Source of the DNA: CBDBBY01 sp965203215
Lineage (GTDB): Bacteria; Pseudomonadota; Alphaproteobacteria; Rhodobacterales; Rhodobacteraceae
Reading direction: 5' to 3'
DNA length: 64,000 bases
NCBI GenBank assembly: GCA_965203215.1
Contig: CBDBBY010000001.1
Coordinates: 1,054,001-1,118,000, forward strand
Part shown: one piece after another, positions 33,287-41,879 of the stretch
Layout of the letters: the number at the start of each line of letters is the position of its first letter
How positions within the stretch are numbered: position 1 is the stretch's first letter
Notes under the pieces: generated by a model
Told to the model about the DNA's origin: nothing
Seen by the model: only the letters and a program-made list of their open reading frames with translations
Database searches by the model: none
Translations under genes and position numbers: made by a program

Positions 33287-34395
33287 TCAGCCCATCGGCA
33301 CTGACCCGTCGCAGATGGAAAAACTTCCGCTCGAACCGAAGGGCGTACTGGTCCCTCATTGTTTTCTGCATCATCTTCTTTTTTTCGCTGTTCGCCGAAT
33401 TCATCGCCAACGAAAAGCCGCTTCTGGTCAAATACCGGGGCGAATACTTCACGCCGATCTTCAATTTCTATCCCGAAACGGCCTTCGGCGGAGACCTCCG
33501 GACGGAGGCGATTTACCGCGACATCGAAATCGAATGCCTGATCGTCTCCGGCGGCATGGAATCGTGCTGGGACGATCCAGAGGGCGTCATCGAGAATTCG
33601 CGGGACGGAGAAGTCGACGGCACGGCGATCGAGCGCGGCTGGGTCCTGTGGCCGCCGATAAAATACTCCTACTACACCGTAAGCGACCTCGGCGGGAAAC
33701 CGGCCCCGTCTCCTCCGGACGCAGAGCATTTGCTGGGAACGGACGACACCGCCCGCGACGTGCTCGCGCGCATCATCTATGGATTCCGCTTCTCGGTTTT
33801 GTTCACCTTGATCGTCACGCTGGCATCGACAGTCATCGGCTTGGCGGCCGGCGCCATGCAAGGATTTTTCGGCGGCCTTCTGGATCTGTTCTTCCAAAGA
33901 GTCATTGAAATCTGGGGCGCGACGCCGTCTCTTTACATCATCATCATCGTCGCGGCGATCTGGAAGATGGATTTCTGGCTTCTCGCTTTCCTGATGACGC
34001 TGTTCGGATGGACGGCCCTTGTCGGAGTCGTCCGGGCCGAATGCCTTCGCGCGAGGAATTTCGAATACGTCCGCGCGGCGCGCGCACTCGGAATGAACAA
34101 TCTGGCCATACTATTCAAGCACGTCCTTCCCAATGCGATGGTCGCCACCGTCACCCTCCTACCCTTCCTCATCACCGGCACGATCGGATCGCTGGCAGCG
34201 CTGGACTACCTTGGCTTCGGCCTTCAGCAGTCGTCGCCTTCGCTCGGCGAACTCACCCTTCAAGCGAAGCAGAACCTGCAGGCGCCTTGGCTCGGATTCA
34301 CAGCGTTCTTCACATTCGCGATCATGCTCTCGCTGCTGGTCTTCATCTTCGAAGGCGTTCGCGACGCATTCGACCCGAGAAAGACATTCGCTTGA
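33283..34395 (+). CDS. yejE: Oligopeptide ABC permease YejE
   Basis: A 370-residue second permease with N-terminal RRRWKNFRSNRRAYWSLIVF and the YejE-type periplasmic domain (residues ~45-140). Six-helix core and EAA loop EYVRAARALGMNNLAILFKH. It overlaps yejB by four bases and yejF by TTGA, so the operon is translationally coupled throughout. Confidence 0.92.
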   Translation: MISPSALTRRRWKNFRSNRRAYWSLIVFCIIFFFSLFAEFIANEKPLLVKYRGEYFTPIFNFYPETAFGGDLRTEAIYRDIEIECLIVSGGMESCWDDPEGVIENSRDGEVDGTAIERGWVLWPPIKYSYYTVSDLGGKPAPSPPDAEHLLGTDDTARDVLARIIYGFRFSVLFTLIVTLASTVIGLAAGAMQGFFGGLLDLFFQRVIEIWGATPSLYIIIIVAAIWKMDFWLLAFLMTLFGWTALVGVVRAECLRARNFEYVRAARALGMNNLAILFKHVLPNAMVATVTLLPFLITGTIGSLAALDYLGFGLQQSSPSLGELTLQAKQNLQAPWLGFTAFFTFAIMLSLLVFIFEGVRDAFDPRKTFA

Positions 34396-36068
34396 CCGAG
34401 CCGCTTCTCAGAGCGACGAATCTGTCCGTCGCGTTCAGTCAAGGCGGCGTCGAGACCGCCGCCGTGCGAGGCGTGGATTTTCACGTAAAAAAGGGGGAAA
34501 CCGTAGCGATCGTCGGAGAGTCCGGCTCAGGCAAATCAGTTTCCGCGTTGTCGATCGTCGGGCTGCTCCCCGAAAATGCCGCAATCTCAGGATCCGTCCG
34601 CTACAAGGACACCGAAATGATCGGCGCCGATCCGGTCCAGCTTCGCCGAATCCGGGGCAACGACATCAGCTTCATCTTTCAGGAGCCCATGACTTCCTTG
34701 AACCCGCTCCACACGTTGGAGAAGCAAATCGGGGAAAGCTTGACGCTGCATCAGAAGCTGCAGGGCGACGCGGCCCGCGCCCGCGCCGTCGACCTGCTTG
34801 CCAAGACGGGAATCGACAACCCGGAAAGCAGGCTGAAGTCCTACCCGCACCAGCTCTCCGGCGGCCAGCGCCAGCGGGTCATGATCGCCGTCGCGCTGGC
34901 CAACAATCCCGACCTGCTGGTCGCCGACGAACCCACAACCGCTCTGGACGTCACCATCCAAGCTCAAATCCTCCAATTGCTCGCCGAATTGAAATCGGCG
35001 GAAGAAATGAGCCTTTTGTTCATCACCCACGATCTGAACATTGTGCGGAGCATCGCCGATCGGGTCTATGTGATGAAGGACGGACAATTCGTCGAGACCG
35101 GGAAGAAGGACGATGTGTTCGACCGTCCGAGCCACCGCTACACCCAGCGCTTGCTTGCCGCGGAGCCGAGCGGCGAACCGGATCCCGTTCCGGAGCGGTC
35201 CGAAGCCATCATGCAGGCGAAGAATGTAAAGGTATGGTTTCCTATCCAGCGAGGATTGATTCGGCGCACCGTCGGCTACATCAAAGCGGTCAATCCGTCG
35301 AACTTCGAAGTCAAGCGGGGAGAGACCGTCGGGGTCGTCGGCGAGTCCGGATCCGGCAAGACGACGCTCGCGCTGGCGATGATGAGGCTCGTCGCTTCGA
35401 CCGGAGACATCAGGTTCCTCGACCAGGACATCCAAGGTCTGAAAAGCACTGCGCTAAGGCCGGTCAGGCGCAACATGCAGATGGTGTTCCAAGACCCGTA
35501 CGGCTCGCTGTCTCCGCGAATGACCATTGAGCAGATCGTGTCGGAAGGCTTGCGCGTCCACGGCGTCTCCGAGGGCAAGCGAAGGAAGCTTGTCGCCGAA
35601 ATTCTGGAAGAAGTCGGGCTGGACGCCGACATGCTGCAGCGCTATCCGCACGAATTTTCCGGCGGCCAGCGCCAGCGGATCGCAATCGCTCGGGCAATGA
35701 TTCTGCATCCCAAGCTTGTCGTGCTCGACGAGCCCACATCGGCACTGGACCGAACGGTGCAAGCGCAAATAATTGACTTGCTGCTTGGAATTCAGCGCAA
35801 GCATGAGCTTTCATACTTGTTCATCAGCCACGATCTGCGCGTGGTTCGCGCCCTGTCCCACAAGATCATCGTCATGCGGAACGGCGACATCGTCGAAAGC
35901 GGATCGTCCGTCGAAGTGTTCAACAACCCGAAGACGTCCTACACACGAGAGCTCATCACCGCCGCGTTCGACATGCAGGCCGCTGCAGCGAACTTGGCGC
36001 GGGGCGAAGCACCCGAGCAAGCGACGCGCCGGAACGGCGAACCGCCGCGGAGTCGATCAGCCGCTTGA
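34392..36068 (+). CDS. yejF: Fused double ATP-binding protein YejF
   Basis: A 558-residue protein with two ABC domains, each with Walker A (GESGSGKS, GESGSGKT), signature (LSGGQRQR, FSGGQRQR), Walker B (VADEPTTALD, VLDEPTSALD) and switch His (ITHDLN, ISHDLR). All catalytic elements are intact, in contrast to the degenerate ATPase at 25165. It powers YejBE. The start is a TTG at 34392 overlapping the yejE stop; the open frame continues further upstream only as a shadow of yejE. Confidence 0.92.
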   Translation: MTEPLLRATNLSVAFSQGGVETAAVRGVDFHVKKGETVAIVGESGSGKSVSALSIVGLLPENAAISGSVRYKDTEMIGADPVQLRRIRGNDISFIFQEPMTSLNPLHTLEKQIGESLTLHQKLQGDAARARAVDLLAKTGIDNPESRLKSYPHQLSGGQRQRVMIAVALANNPDLLVADEPTTALDVTIQAQILQLLAELKSAEEMSLLFITHDLNIVRSIADRVYVMKDGQFVETGKKDDVFDRPSHRYTQRLLAAEPSGEPDPVPERSEAIMQAKNVKVWFPIQRGLIRRTVGYIKAVNPSNFEVKRGETVGVVGESGSGKTTLALAMMRLVASTGDIRFLDQDIQGLKSTALRPVRRNMQMVFQDPYGSLSPRMTIEQIVSEGLRVHGVSEGKRRKLVAEILEEVGLDADMLQRYPHEFSGGQRQRIAIARAMILHPKLVVLDEPTSALDRTVQAQIIDLLLGIQRKHELSYLFISHDLRVVRALSHKIIVMRNGDIVESGSSVEVFNNPKTSYTRELITAAFDMQAAAANLARGEAPEQATRRNGEPPRSRSAA

Positions 36069-36435
36069 ATCGAATTGCATTGCGTGCTGCCCGATTAGTT
36101 GGCGTTCGCAAGAATGGCTGACAAAGCCTTGAATAATAACAATTAATATTTGCTTCTGATTGCGGAGAATCCCGGAATGCGACGCGATTCCCTTGAATTT
36201 GCCACGAAATCGGGTCGACCGCGTCGGATCTTGTAAGCTCTTGCAAGCAGAAATCGGAGATTCCGTCAAAAGTTCAATGCGTTGAAGGGTTTTCCGTCAG
36301 CCTGGAGCCAGCCGAACTGCGCAATTGGGTTTGGAAAACCTTCCGGCCTTCGTTATACGTCGGATCACTGATTCCCGAATGCTCGACAGTGCGGTGCCAG
36401 ATGGGTGAAGCCCTTGAAATAGGTCCGAACCGACG
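36069..36435. other. Intergenic region upstream of the cbb3 operon
   Basis: Presumed control region of ccoN. No convincing FNR/FixK box (TTGAT-N4-ATCAA) was found. A perfect inverted repeat TTCAATGCGTTGAA lies at 36273-36286; its meaning is unknown. Confidence 0.5.
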
Positions 36436-38034
36436 ATGAGGGATTACGCATACATGCTGCTTTTGGCGATCATTGCGGTACTGGCCGTGATCGCCGCCAA
36501 TTACGCCCGCGATATCGCCTATCAAGTGAACGCGTTGACCGTCGCGCTCATCGCAGCGGGCCTTTTCATCTGGAGAGTGCGCCGAACGGGGGAGCCGGAG
36601 CCCGAGCCCGCGACCGGATACAACGACGGTGTCGTGCGCGCCGGGGTGATCGCGACAACCTTGTGGGGAATCGTCGGCTTCCTGGTCGGCACCTTCATTG
36701 CGTTCCAGCTGGCGTTTCCCGAGCTGAACTTCGAGTGGGCGGAAGGCTATCTGAACTTCGGCCGGCTGCGGCCGTTGCACACTTCGGCCGTGATCTTCGC
36801 GTTCGGCGGGAACGCGTTGATCGCGACCTCCTTCTACATCGTACAGCGAACGACGGCCGCAAGGCTTTGGGGCGGGAACCTCGCCTGGTTCGTTTTCTGG
36901 GGCTTCCAGCTCGTGATCGTGCTCGCCGCGACCGGCTACCTGCTGGGGGCGACCCAGTCGAAAGAATACGCGGAACCTGAATGGTACGTCGACATTTGGC
37001 TCACCCTGGTCTGGGTGGCGTATCTCGCGGTGTTCCTCGGCACGCTCGTGAAACGGAAAGAACCGCACATCTACGTCGCCAACTGGTTCTTTCTTTCGTT
37101 CATCGTAACCGTCGCGATGCTCCACCTCGTGAACAACATCAGCATTCCGGTTTCGATATTCGGGTCCAAATCCGTCCAGCTCTTCGCCGGAGTGCAGGAT
37201 GCGATGACTCAGTGGTGGTACGGGCACAACGCCGTCGGGTTTTTCCTCACGGCCGGTTTCCTCGGCATGATGTACTACTTCATTCCGAAGCAAGCGAACC
37301 GTCCGGTCTACAGCTACAAGCTTTCAATCGTGCATTTCTGGTCGCTGATATTCATGTACATCTGGGCCGGGCCGCACCATCTGCACTACACGGCGCTTCC
37401 GGATTGGGCTTCCACTCTGGGAATGGTGTTCTCGGTCATGCTCTGGATGCCGTCGTGGGGCGGCATGGTGAACGGCTTGATGACGCTGTCGGGCGCATGG
37501 GACAAGATTCGGACCGATCCGATCATCCGCATGATGGTGGTCTCGCTCGCCTTCTACGGCATGGCGACCTTCGAGGGGCCGATGATGTCCATCCGCGCGG
37601 TCAACGCGCTGAGCCACTACACGGACTGGACGATCGGCCATGTCCATTCCGGCGCCCTCGGCTGGAACGGACTGATCACATTCGGCGCGCTGTATTTCCT
37701 TGTGCCCAAGCTCTGGCGCCGCAAGGCGCTTTACTCGATGAAGATGGTTTCGTGGCATTTCTGGCTGGCCACCATCGGAATCGTTTTCTACGCGGCCTCG
37801 ATGTGGGTCACCGGAATCATGGAGGGACTGATGTGGCGGGAAGTCGATGCGAACGGTTTCCTGGTGAACTCGTTCTCCGATACCGTGGTGGCGAAGTTTC
37901 CGATGTATCTCGTGCGGGGCGCGGGCGGAGTGCTTTACCTGCTCGGCTCTCTGATCATGTGCTACAATCTGTGGATGACGATACGCGGGCCGGCGCGGGC
38001 GCCGGAGACCCGCGCCGTCGAGGCGGCGGCGTGA
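36436..38034 (+). CDS. ccoN: cbb3-type cytochrome c oxidase subunit I
   Basis: Catalytic haem-copper subunit, 532 residues, about 12-14 membrane helices. Metal ligands sit in RPLHTSAVIF (haem b), WWYGHNAVGFFL (CuB), AGPHHLHYTALPDW (CuB His pair) and IGHVHSGALGWNG (haem b and b3). High-affinity oxygen reduction under microaerobic conditions. First gene of ccoNOQP; assembly genes ccoGHIS follow. The ATG at 36436 (MRDYAYMLLL) lacks a strong ribosome site. Confidence 0.95.
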   Translation: MRDYAYMLLLAIIAVLAVIAANYARDIAYQVNALTVALIAAGLFIWRVRRTGEPEPEPATGYNDGVVRAGVIATTLWGIVGFLVGTFIAFQLAFPELNFEWAEGYLNFGRLRPLHTSAVIFAFGGNALIATSFYIVQRTTAARLWGGNLAWFVFWGFQLVIVLAATGYLLGATQSKEYAEPEWYVDIWLTLVWVAYLAVFLGTLVKRKEPHIYVANWFFLSFIVTVAMLHLVNNISIPVSIFGSKSVQLFAGVQDAMTQWWYGHNAVGFFLTAGFLGMMYYFIPKQANRPVYSYKLSIVHFWSLIFMYIWAGPHHLHYTALPDWASTLGMVFSVMLWMPSWGGMVNGLMTLSGAWDKIRTDPIIRMMVVSLAFYGMATFEGPMMSIRAVNALSHYTDWTIGHVHSGALGWNGLITFGALYFLVPKLWRRKALYSMKMVSWHFWLATIGIVFYAASMWVTGIMEGLMWREVDANGFLVNSFSDTVVAKFPMYLVRGAGGVLYLLGSLIMCYNLWMTIRGPARAPETRAVEAAA

Positions 38035-38048
38035 GCGGGGCTTGAAGA

Positions 38049-38774
38049 ATGGCGTTCCTCACCAGGCACAAAAGGCTCGAACGGCACGCGACGCTGCTGC
38101 TCATTGTCAGCTTTCTCGTGGTGACGGTGGGCGGCGTCGTCGAGATCATTCCGCTGTTCTACCTTGAGAACACCATCGAAAAGGTGAAAGGGGTGCGCCC
38201 CTATTCGCCTCTCGAGCTCGCCGGCCGCGACATCTACGTCCGGGAAGGCTGCTATGTCTGCCACAGCCAGATGATCCGCCCGTTCCGCGACGAGGTGGAG
38301 CGATACGGCCATTACAGCCTCGCAGCCGAGTCCATGTACGACCACCCGTTCCAGTGGGGGTCAAAACGCACCGGTCCGGATCTTGCGCGAGTGGGCGGCC
38401 GCTATTCCGACGAATGGCATTTGGTTCATTTCATCGATCCGCAGTCCGTGGTTCCCGAATCCATCATGCCGAAATACGGATTCCTGTCGGACCGCCGTTT
38501 GGACGCCGATCGTTCCGCTGAGTCGCTGAGCACCCACAGGCTCGTCGGCGTGCCCTACTCCGACGAGATGATCGAGAACGCGAAAGCGGACATGATCGCG
38601 CAGGCGGACGGCGATGCGGACCACGAGGGCTTGCTGGAACGCTATCCCAAGGCGCAGGCCCGCAATTTCGACGGCCAGCCGGAACTGACCGAAATGGATG
38701 CGCTCATCGCTTACATGCAGATTCTGGGGACGCTTGTCGACTTCTCCAGCTTCATTCCGGATCCGAGCCGGTAG
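38049..38774 (+). CDS. ccoO: cbb3-type cytochrome c oxidase subunit II (mono-haem c)
   Basis: A 241-residue membrane-anchored cytochrome c: one N-terminal helix (residues ~17-37), then haem motif CYVCH at 68-72 within REGCYVCHSQMIRPFR, which is diagnostic for CcoO. It accepts electrons from CcoP or soluble cytochrome c and passes them to CcoN. 14 bases after ccoN. Confidence 0.95.
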   Translation: MAFLTRHKRLERHATLLLIVSFLVVTVGGVVEIIPLFYLENTIEKVKGVRPYSPLELAGRDIYVREGCYVCHSQMIRPFRDEVERYGHYSLAAESMYDHPFQWGSKRTGPDLARVGGRYSDEWHLVHFIDPQSVVPESIMPKYGFLSDRRLDADRSAESLSTHRLVGVPYSDEMIENAKADMIAQADGDADHEGLLERYPKAQARNFDGQPELTEMDALIAYMQILGTLVDFSSFIPDPSR

Positions 38775-38784
38775 GAGGCGCAGC

Positions 38785-38991
38785 ATGGAGCAGTATTCGA
38801 TCCTGCGCGAATTCGCCGACAGCTGGGGGCTCTTGCTCCTGATGATCGCGTTCATCTTCGTGGTTCTTTACACCTTCCGCAGGTCCAGCCGGGAATTGCA
38901 CCGGGACAGCGCCAACATTCCGTTCCGGCATGACTCGATGCCGGACGACGACGCATCGGCCGGCGAACCGGATTCAAAGGTCCGCGAATGA
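38785..38991 (+). CDS. ccoQ: cbb3 oxidase small subunit CcoQ
   Basis: A 68-residue protein with one membrane helix (LLLLMIAFIFVVLYTF) and a charged tail, the standard CcoQ layout; it stabilises the oxidase. The ATG at 38785 has GGAGG about eight bases upstream. It overlaps ccoP by ATGA. Confidence 0.88.
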   Translation: MEQYSILREFADSWGLLLLMIAFIFVVLYTFRRSSRELHRDSANIPFRHDSMPDDDASAGEPDSKVRE

Positions 38992-39848
38992 ACGAAAAGG
39001 CCGATCAAAATGACGAGCCGGAAAGCACGGGCCATGAATGGGACGGGATCAAGGAATACAACAACCCGCTTCCGAGATGGTGGCTCTGGATCTTCTATGC
39101 GACGCTCGTCTGGGGGTTGGGCTATACGATCGCCTATCCTGCCTGGCCTTTGCTCAGATCGGCGACGCCGGGACTGCTCGGCTTTTCGACCCGCGAAGCG
39201 CTGGAAGCGGACATCATCGCATTCAACGAGGCCAATGCCGGGCTGGACGCCCGCTTGGAGTCGGCGGCTCTTGCAGACATAGAAACCGACGCCGAAATGC
39301 TCAGTTACGCGCTGCGAGGCGGAGCTGCGGTGTTCCGGACGTTTTGCTCCCAGTGCCACGGATCCGGCGCCGGCGGAGCGCGAGGCTATCCGAATCTGCT
39401 CGACGACGACTGGCTGTGGGGCGGCACGATCAGCGACATTCATTACAGCGTCGCCCGCGGGATTCGGAATGACGAGGACCCCGACGCGCGATATTCGGAA
39501 ATGCCCGCCTACAGCGAACTTCTTGCCGAGGAGCAGATTTGGCAGCTCACGAATTACGTGCTTTGGCTGTCCGGCCAGCAGCACGACGCATCGCTCCTCG
39601 CGGCGGGCGGCGAATTGTTCGAGCAGGAATGCGTTGCATGCCACGGCGAAGGCGGAAAGGGCGACAGGGAACTCGGCGCGCCGAACTTGACCGATTTCAT
39701 CACGCTGTACGGGAATGCGCCCGACGACATTGCCGAAACCATCGCCTACAGCCGGAACAGCGTGATGCCGAGCTGGTCGGGCCGGCTCACCGAATCCCAG
39801 ATCAGGCAAGTGTCCGTCTATGTGCACCAGCTCGGCGGCGGAGAGTAG
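38988..39848 (+). CDS. ccoP: cbb3-type cytochrome c oxidase subunit III (di-haem c)
   Basis: A 286-residue di-haem cytochrome with an N-terminal anchor helix after the typical HEWDGIKEYNNPLPRWW. Haem motifs: CSQCH (120-124) and CVACH (215-219); axial methionines in YSEMPAYS and NSVMPSWSG. Electron entry subunit of the oxidase. Confidence 0.95.
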   Translation: MNEKADQNDEPESTGHEWDGIKEYNNPLPRWWLWIFYATLVWGLGYTIAYPAWPLLRSATPGLLGFSTREALEADIIAFNEANAGLDARLESAALADIETDAEMLSYALRGGAAVFRTFCSQCHGSGAGGARGYPNLLDDDWLWGGTISDIHYSVARGIRNDEDPDARYSEMPAYSELLAEEQIWQLTNYVLWLSGQQHDASLLAAGGELFEQECVACHGEGGKGDRELGAPNLTDFITLYGNAPDDIAETIAYSRNSVMPSWSGRLTESQIRQVSVYVHQLGGGE

Positions 39849-39983
39849 CGCCGCAAGGCGAAGACCGGCATTCGCGGACAGGCGCGTCCGCGACTTGGCC
39901 GCCCGAAATGCGCAGGAACGCTCGGCGCGGTTCGGAATGAAGCCGGGCAGCGAGATCGGACGCGGGGCAGGACATAGACACTC

Positions 39984-41414
39984 ATGAAAACCGCGCAAAC
40001 CCTGCCTCCCAAGCTCTACGCGCCTCGCGAACCCATTTTCCCGAGGCGAGTCGCCGGGCGATTCCGTACGCTGAAATGGTATTTGCTGGCGGCAACTCTG
40101 AGCATCTACTATCTGACGCCGTGGATCAGGTGGGACCGGGGACCGAATCTCCCCGACCAAGCGGTCCTGATCGATATCGCCAGCCGCCGGTTCTTCTTCT
40201 TCTGGATCGAAATCTGGCCCCACGAATTCTATTTCATAGGCGGGCTGCTCATCATGGCGGGGATCGGCCTGTTCCTGTTCACCTCGGTCCTGGGCCGCGT
40301 CTGGTGCGGCTTCGCCTGCCCCCAGACGATCTGGACGGATTTGTTCATTCTCGTGGAAAGGCTGGTCGAGGGCGACCGGAACAAGCGGGTCAAGCTTTGG
40401 AACGCTCCGATGTCGTTCCGGAAAGCGCGGATTCGGATGGCGAAATGGGCGATCTGGCTGGCGATGTCCATAGCGACCGGAGGGGCCTGGGTCTTCTATT
40501 TCACGGATGCCCCGTCGCTCGCCGCCGATCTGATCGCGCTCGAAGCTCATCCGATCGCCTACACGACCATCGCGATCCTTGCCGCGACCACCTTCGTGCT
40601 CGGCGGCTTCATGCGGGAGCAGGTCTGCATATACATGTGCCCCTGGCCTCGGATCCAAGCCGCCATGATGGACGAAACATCATTGACGGTCGCCTATCGG
40701 GATTGGCGCGGAGAACCCAGAGGGAAGCACAGGAAGGCGGAGGGAGCCGACCAACTGGGCGACTGCATCGACTGCAGCGCGTGCGTCAACGTGTGCCCCA
40801 TGGGCATAGACATTCGCGACGGCCACCAGCTTGAGTGCATCAATTGCGCGCTTTGCATCGACGCGTGCGACGACGTGATGGAGAGAATCGGAAAGCCGCG
40901 CGGCTTGGTGGACTACATGGCTCCCGCCGACAATCTCGGCCAAGGCACGCAAAAAAGCTACGGCGCCCTGCTCCGGCATGTCCTTCGGCCGCGCGTCCTT
41001 TTGTATGCGGGGCTTTGGAGCGGTATCGGCGCTTCCCTCGTGTTCGCTCTGTTTCTGCGCCCCGATCTGGAATTTTCCGTCGCGCCTGTTCGGAATCCGA
41101 CGTTCGTCGTGCTTTCCGACGGCTCGATTCGAAACTCCTACGACTTCAGAATCCGGAACAGGCACGGCGAGGACGCGACCTTCGGCATCTCGTTCGCATC
41201 AGAGCATGAATTCGCCCTGACGACCGGAATGCAGGACGAGCCGGAGGTCTTGATCCAAGCCGATCAAACAGGGATTCGCAGGATTCACGTGACCGCGCCC
41301 GCCGCTTCCGAAGCGGCGGCGGAGGCAAGCACCGAATTCAGATTCTGGGTGGAGGACCTGACCAGCGGCGAGCGCGCGTTCGTCGATACCGTGTTCAACG
41401 GGAGCGGGCGATGA
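39984..41414 (+). CDS. ccoG: cbb3 oxidase assembly protein CcoG (RdxA/FixG)
   Basis: A 476-residue membrane iron-sulfur protein, cupric reductase in copper delivery to CcoN. Membrane helices with GRVWCGFACPQTIW and QVCIYMCPWPR surround the ferredoxin part, which has two 4Fe-4S motifs (CIDCSACVNVCP and CINCALCIDACD). A C-terminal Ig-like domain follows. It starts 135 bases after ccoP and overlaps ccoH by four bases. Confidence 0.93.
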   Translation: MKTAQTLPPKLYAPREPIFPRRVAGRFRTLKWYLLAATLSIYYLTPWIRWDRGPNLPDQAVLIDIASRRFFFFWIEIWPHEFYFIGGLLIMAGIGLFLFTSVLGRVWCGFACPQTIWTDLFILVERLVEGDRNKRVKLWNAPMSFRKARIRMAKWAIWLAMSIATGGAWVFYFTDAPSLAADLIALEAHPIAYTTIAILAATTFVLGGFMREQVCIYMCPWPRIQAAMMDETSLTVAYRDWRGEPRGKHRKAEGADQLGDCIDCSACVNVCPMGIDIRDGHQLECINCALCIDACDDVMERIGKPRGLVDYMAPADNLGQGTQKSYGALLRHVLRPRVLLYAGLWSGIGASLVFALFLRPDLEFSVAPVRNPTFVVLSDGSIRNSYDFRIRNRHGEDATFGISFASEHEFALTTGMQDEPEVLIQADQTGIRRIHVTAPAASEAAAEASTEFRFWVEDLTSGERAFVDTVFNGSGR

Positions 41415-41872
41415 ACGACTTCGGCAAACCGCTGACGGGGCGCAAGGTGCTCCTCATCATTCTGGCCGGATTCGCGATCGTCATCGCCGCCAATCTTTCT
41501 CTTGCCGTTTCGGCGATCGCCACGAATCCCGGCTTGGAAGTCAAGAACGGCTACATCGCGAGCCAGAAATTCGAGCGGCGGCGCGAACTTCAGGACCGCT
41601 TGGCGTGGAAGGCGGACGCGCAATACGCGGACGGCTTTCTCGTTGTCGAAATCGTCGCCGCCGACGGGCGTCCCGCCGAGCTGCGCGAATTCGGCGCCGT
41701 GGTCCGAAGGCCGACGCATCAACGCGAGGACCGAACGCCGGAATTCAAATTCAGCGGGCAGCACTACTCCGCGCCCATCAATCTTGCGAAAGGGCGCTGG
41801 AACGTCGACGTCAGGGCCGCCTCCGTCGACGGACAGGAATTCGAGCAGCGCCTGTCGATCCGGATTCGCTGA
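41411..41872 (+). CDS. ccoH: cbb3 oxidase assembly protein CcoH (FixH)
   Basis: A 153-residue FixH-like protein: one N-terminal helix (VLLIILAGFAIVIAANLSLA), then a periplasmic domain with GLEVKNGYIASQKFE, the Y-x-x-S-Q-x-(F/Y) pattern of the family. Needed for oxidase assembly. It sits between ccoG and ccoI as in other alphaproteobacteria. Confidence 0.9.
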   Translation: MNDFGKPLTGRKVLLIILAGFAIVIAANLSLAVSAIATNPGLEVKNGYIASQKFERRRELQDRLAWKADAQYADGFLVVEIVAADGRPAELREFGAVVRRPTHQREDRTPEFKFSGQHYSAPINLAKGRWNVDVRAASVDGQEFEQRLSIRIR

Positions 41873-41879
41873 GGGCAAG

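Noticed and set aside
36273..36286. TTCAATGCGTTGAA as an FNR box for ccoN
   Set aside because: It is a palindrome but does not fit TTGAT-N4-ATCAA and is ~150 bases from the start codon; kept only as an unexplained inverted repeat.
36274..37293. 339-codon minus-strand frame opposite the start of ccoN
   Set aside because: Antisense shadow; ccoN on the other strand shows all haem-copper ligands.
38868..40658. 596-codon open frame on the minus strand opposite ccoQ-ccoP-ccoG
   Set aside because: It is a shadow of GC-rich coding sequence: the plus-strand genes have clear haem and iron-sulfur motifs, while this translation is low-complexity (Arg/Pro/Glu rich) without any domain.
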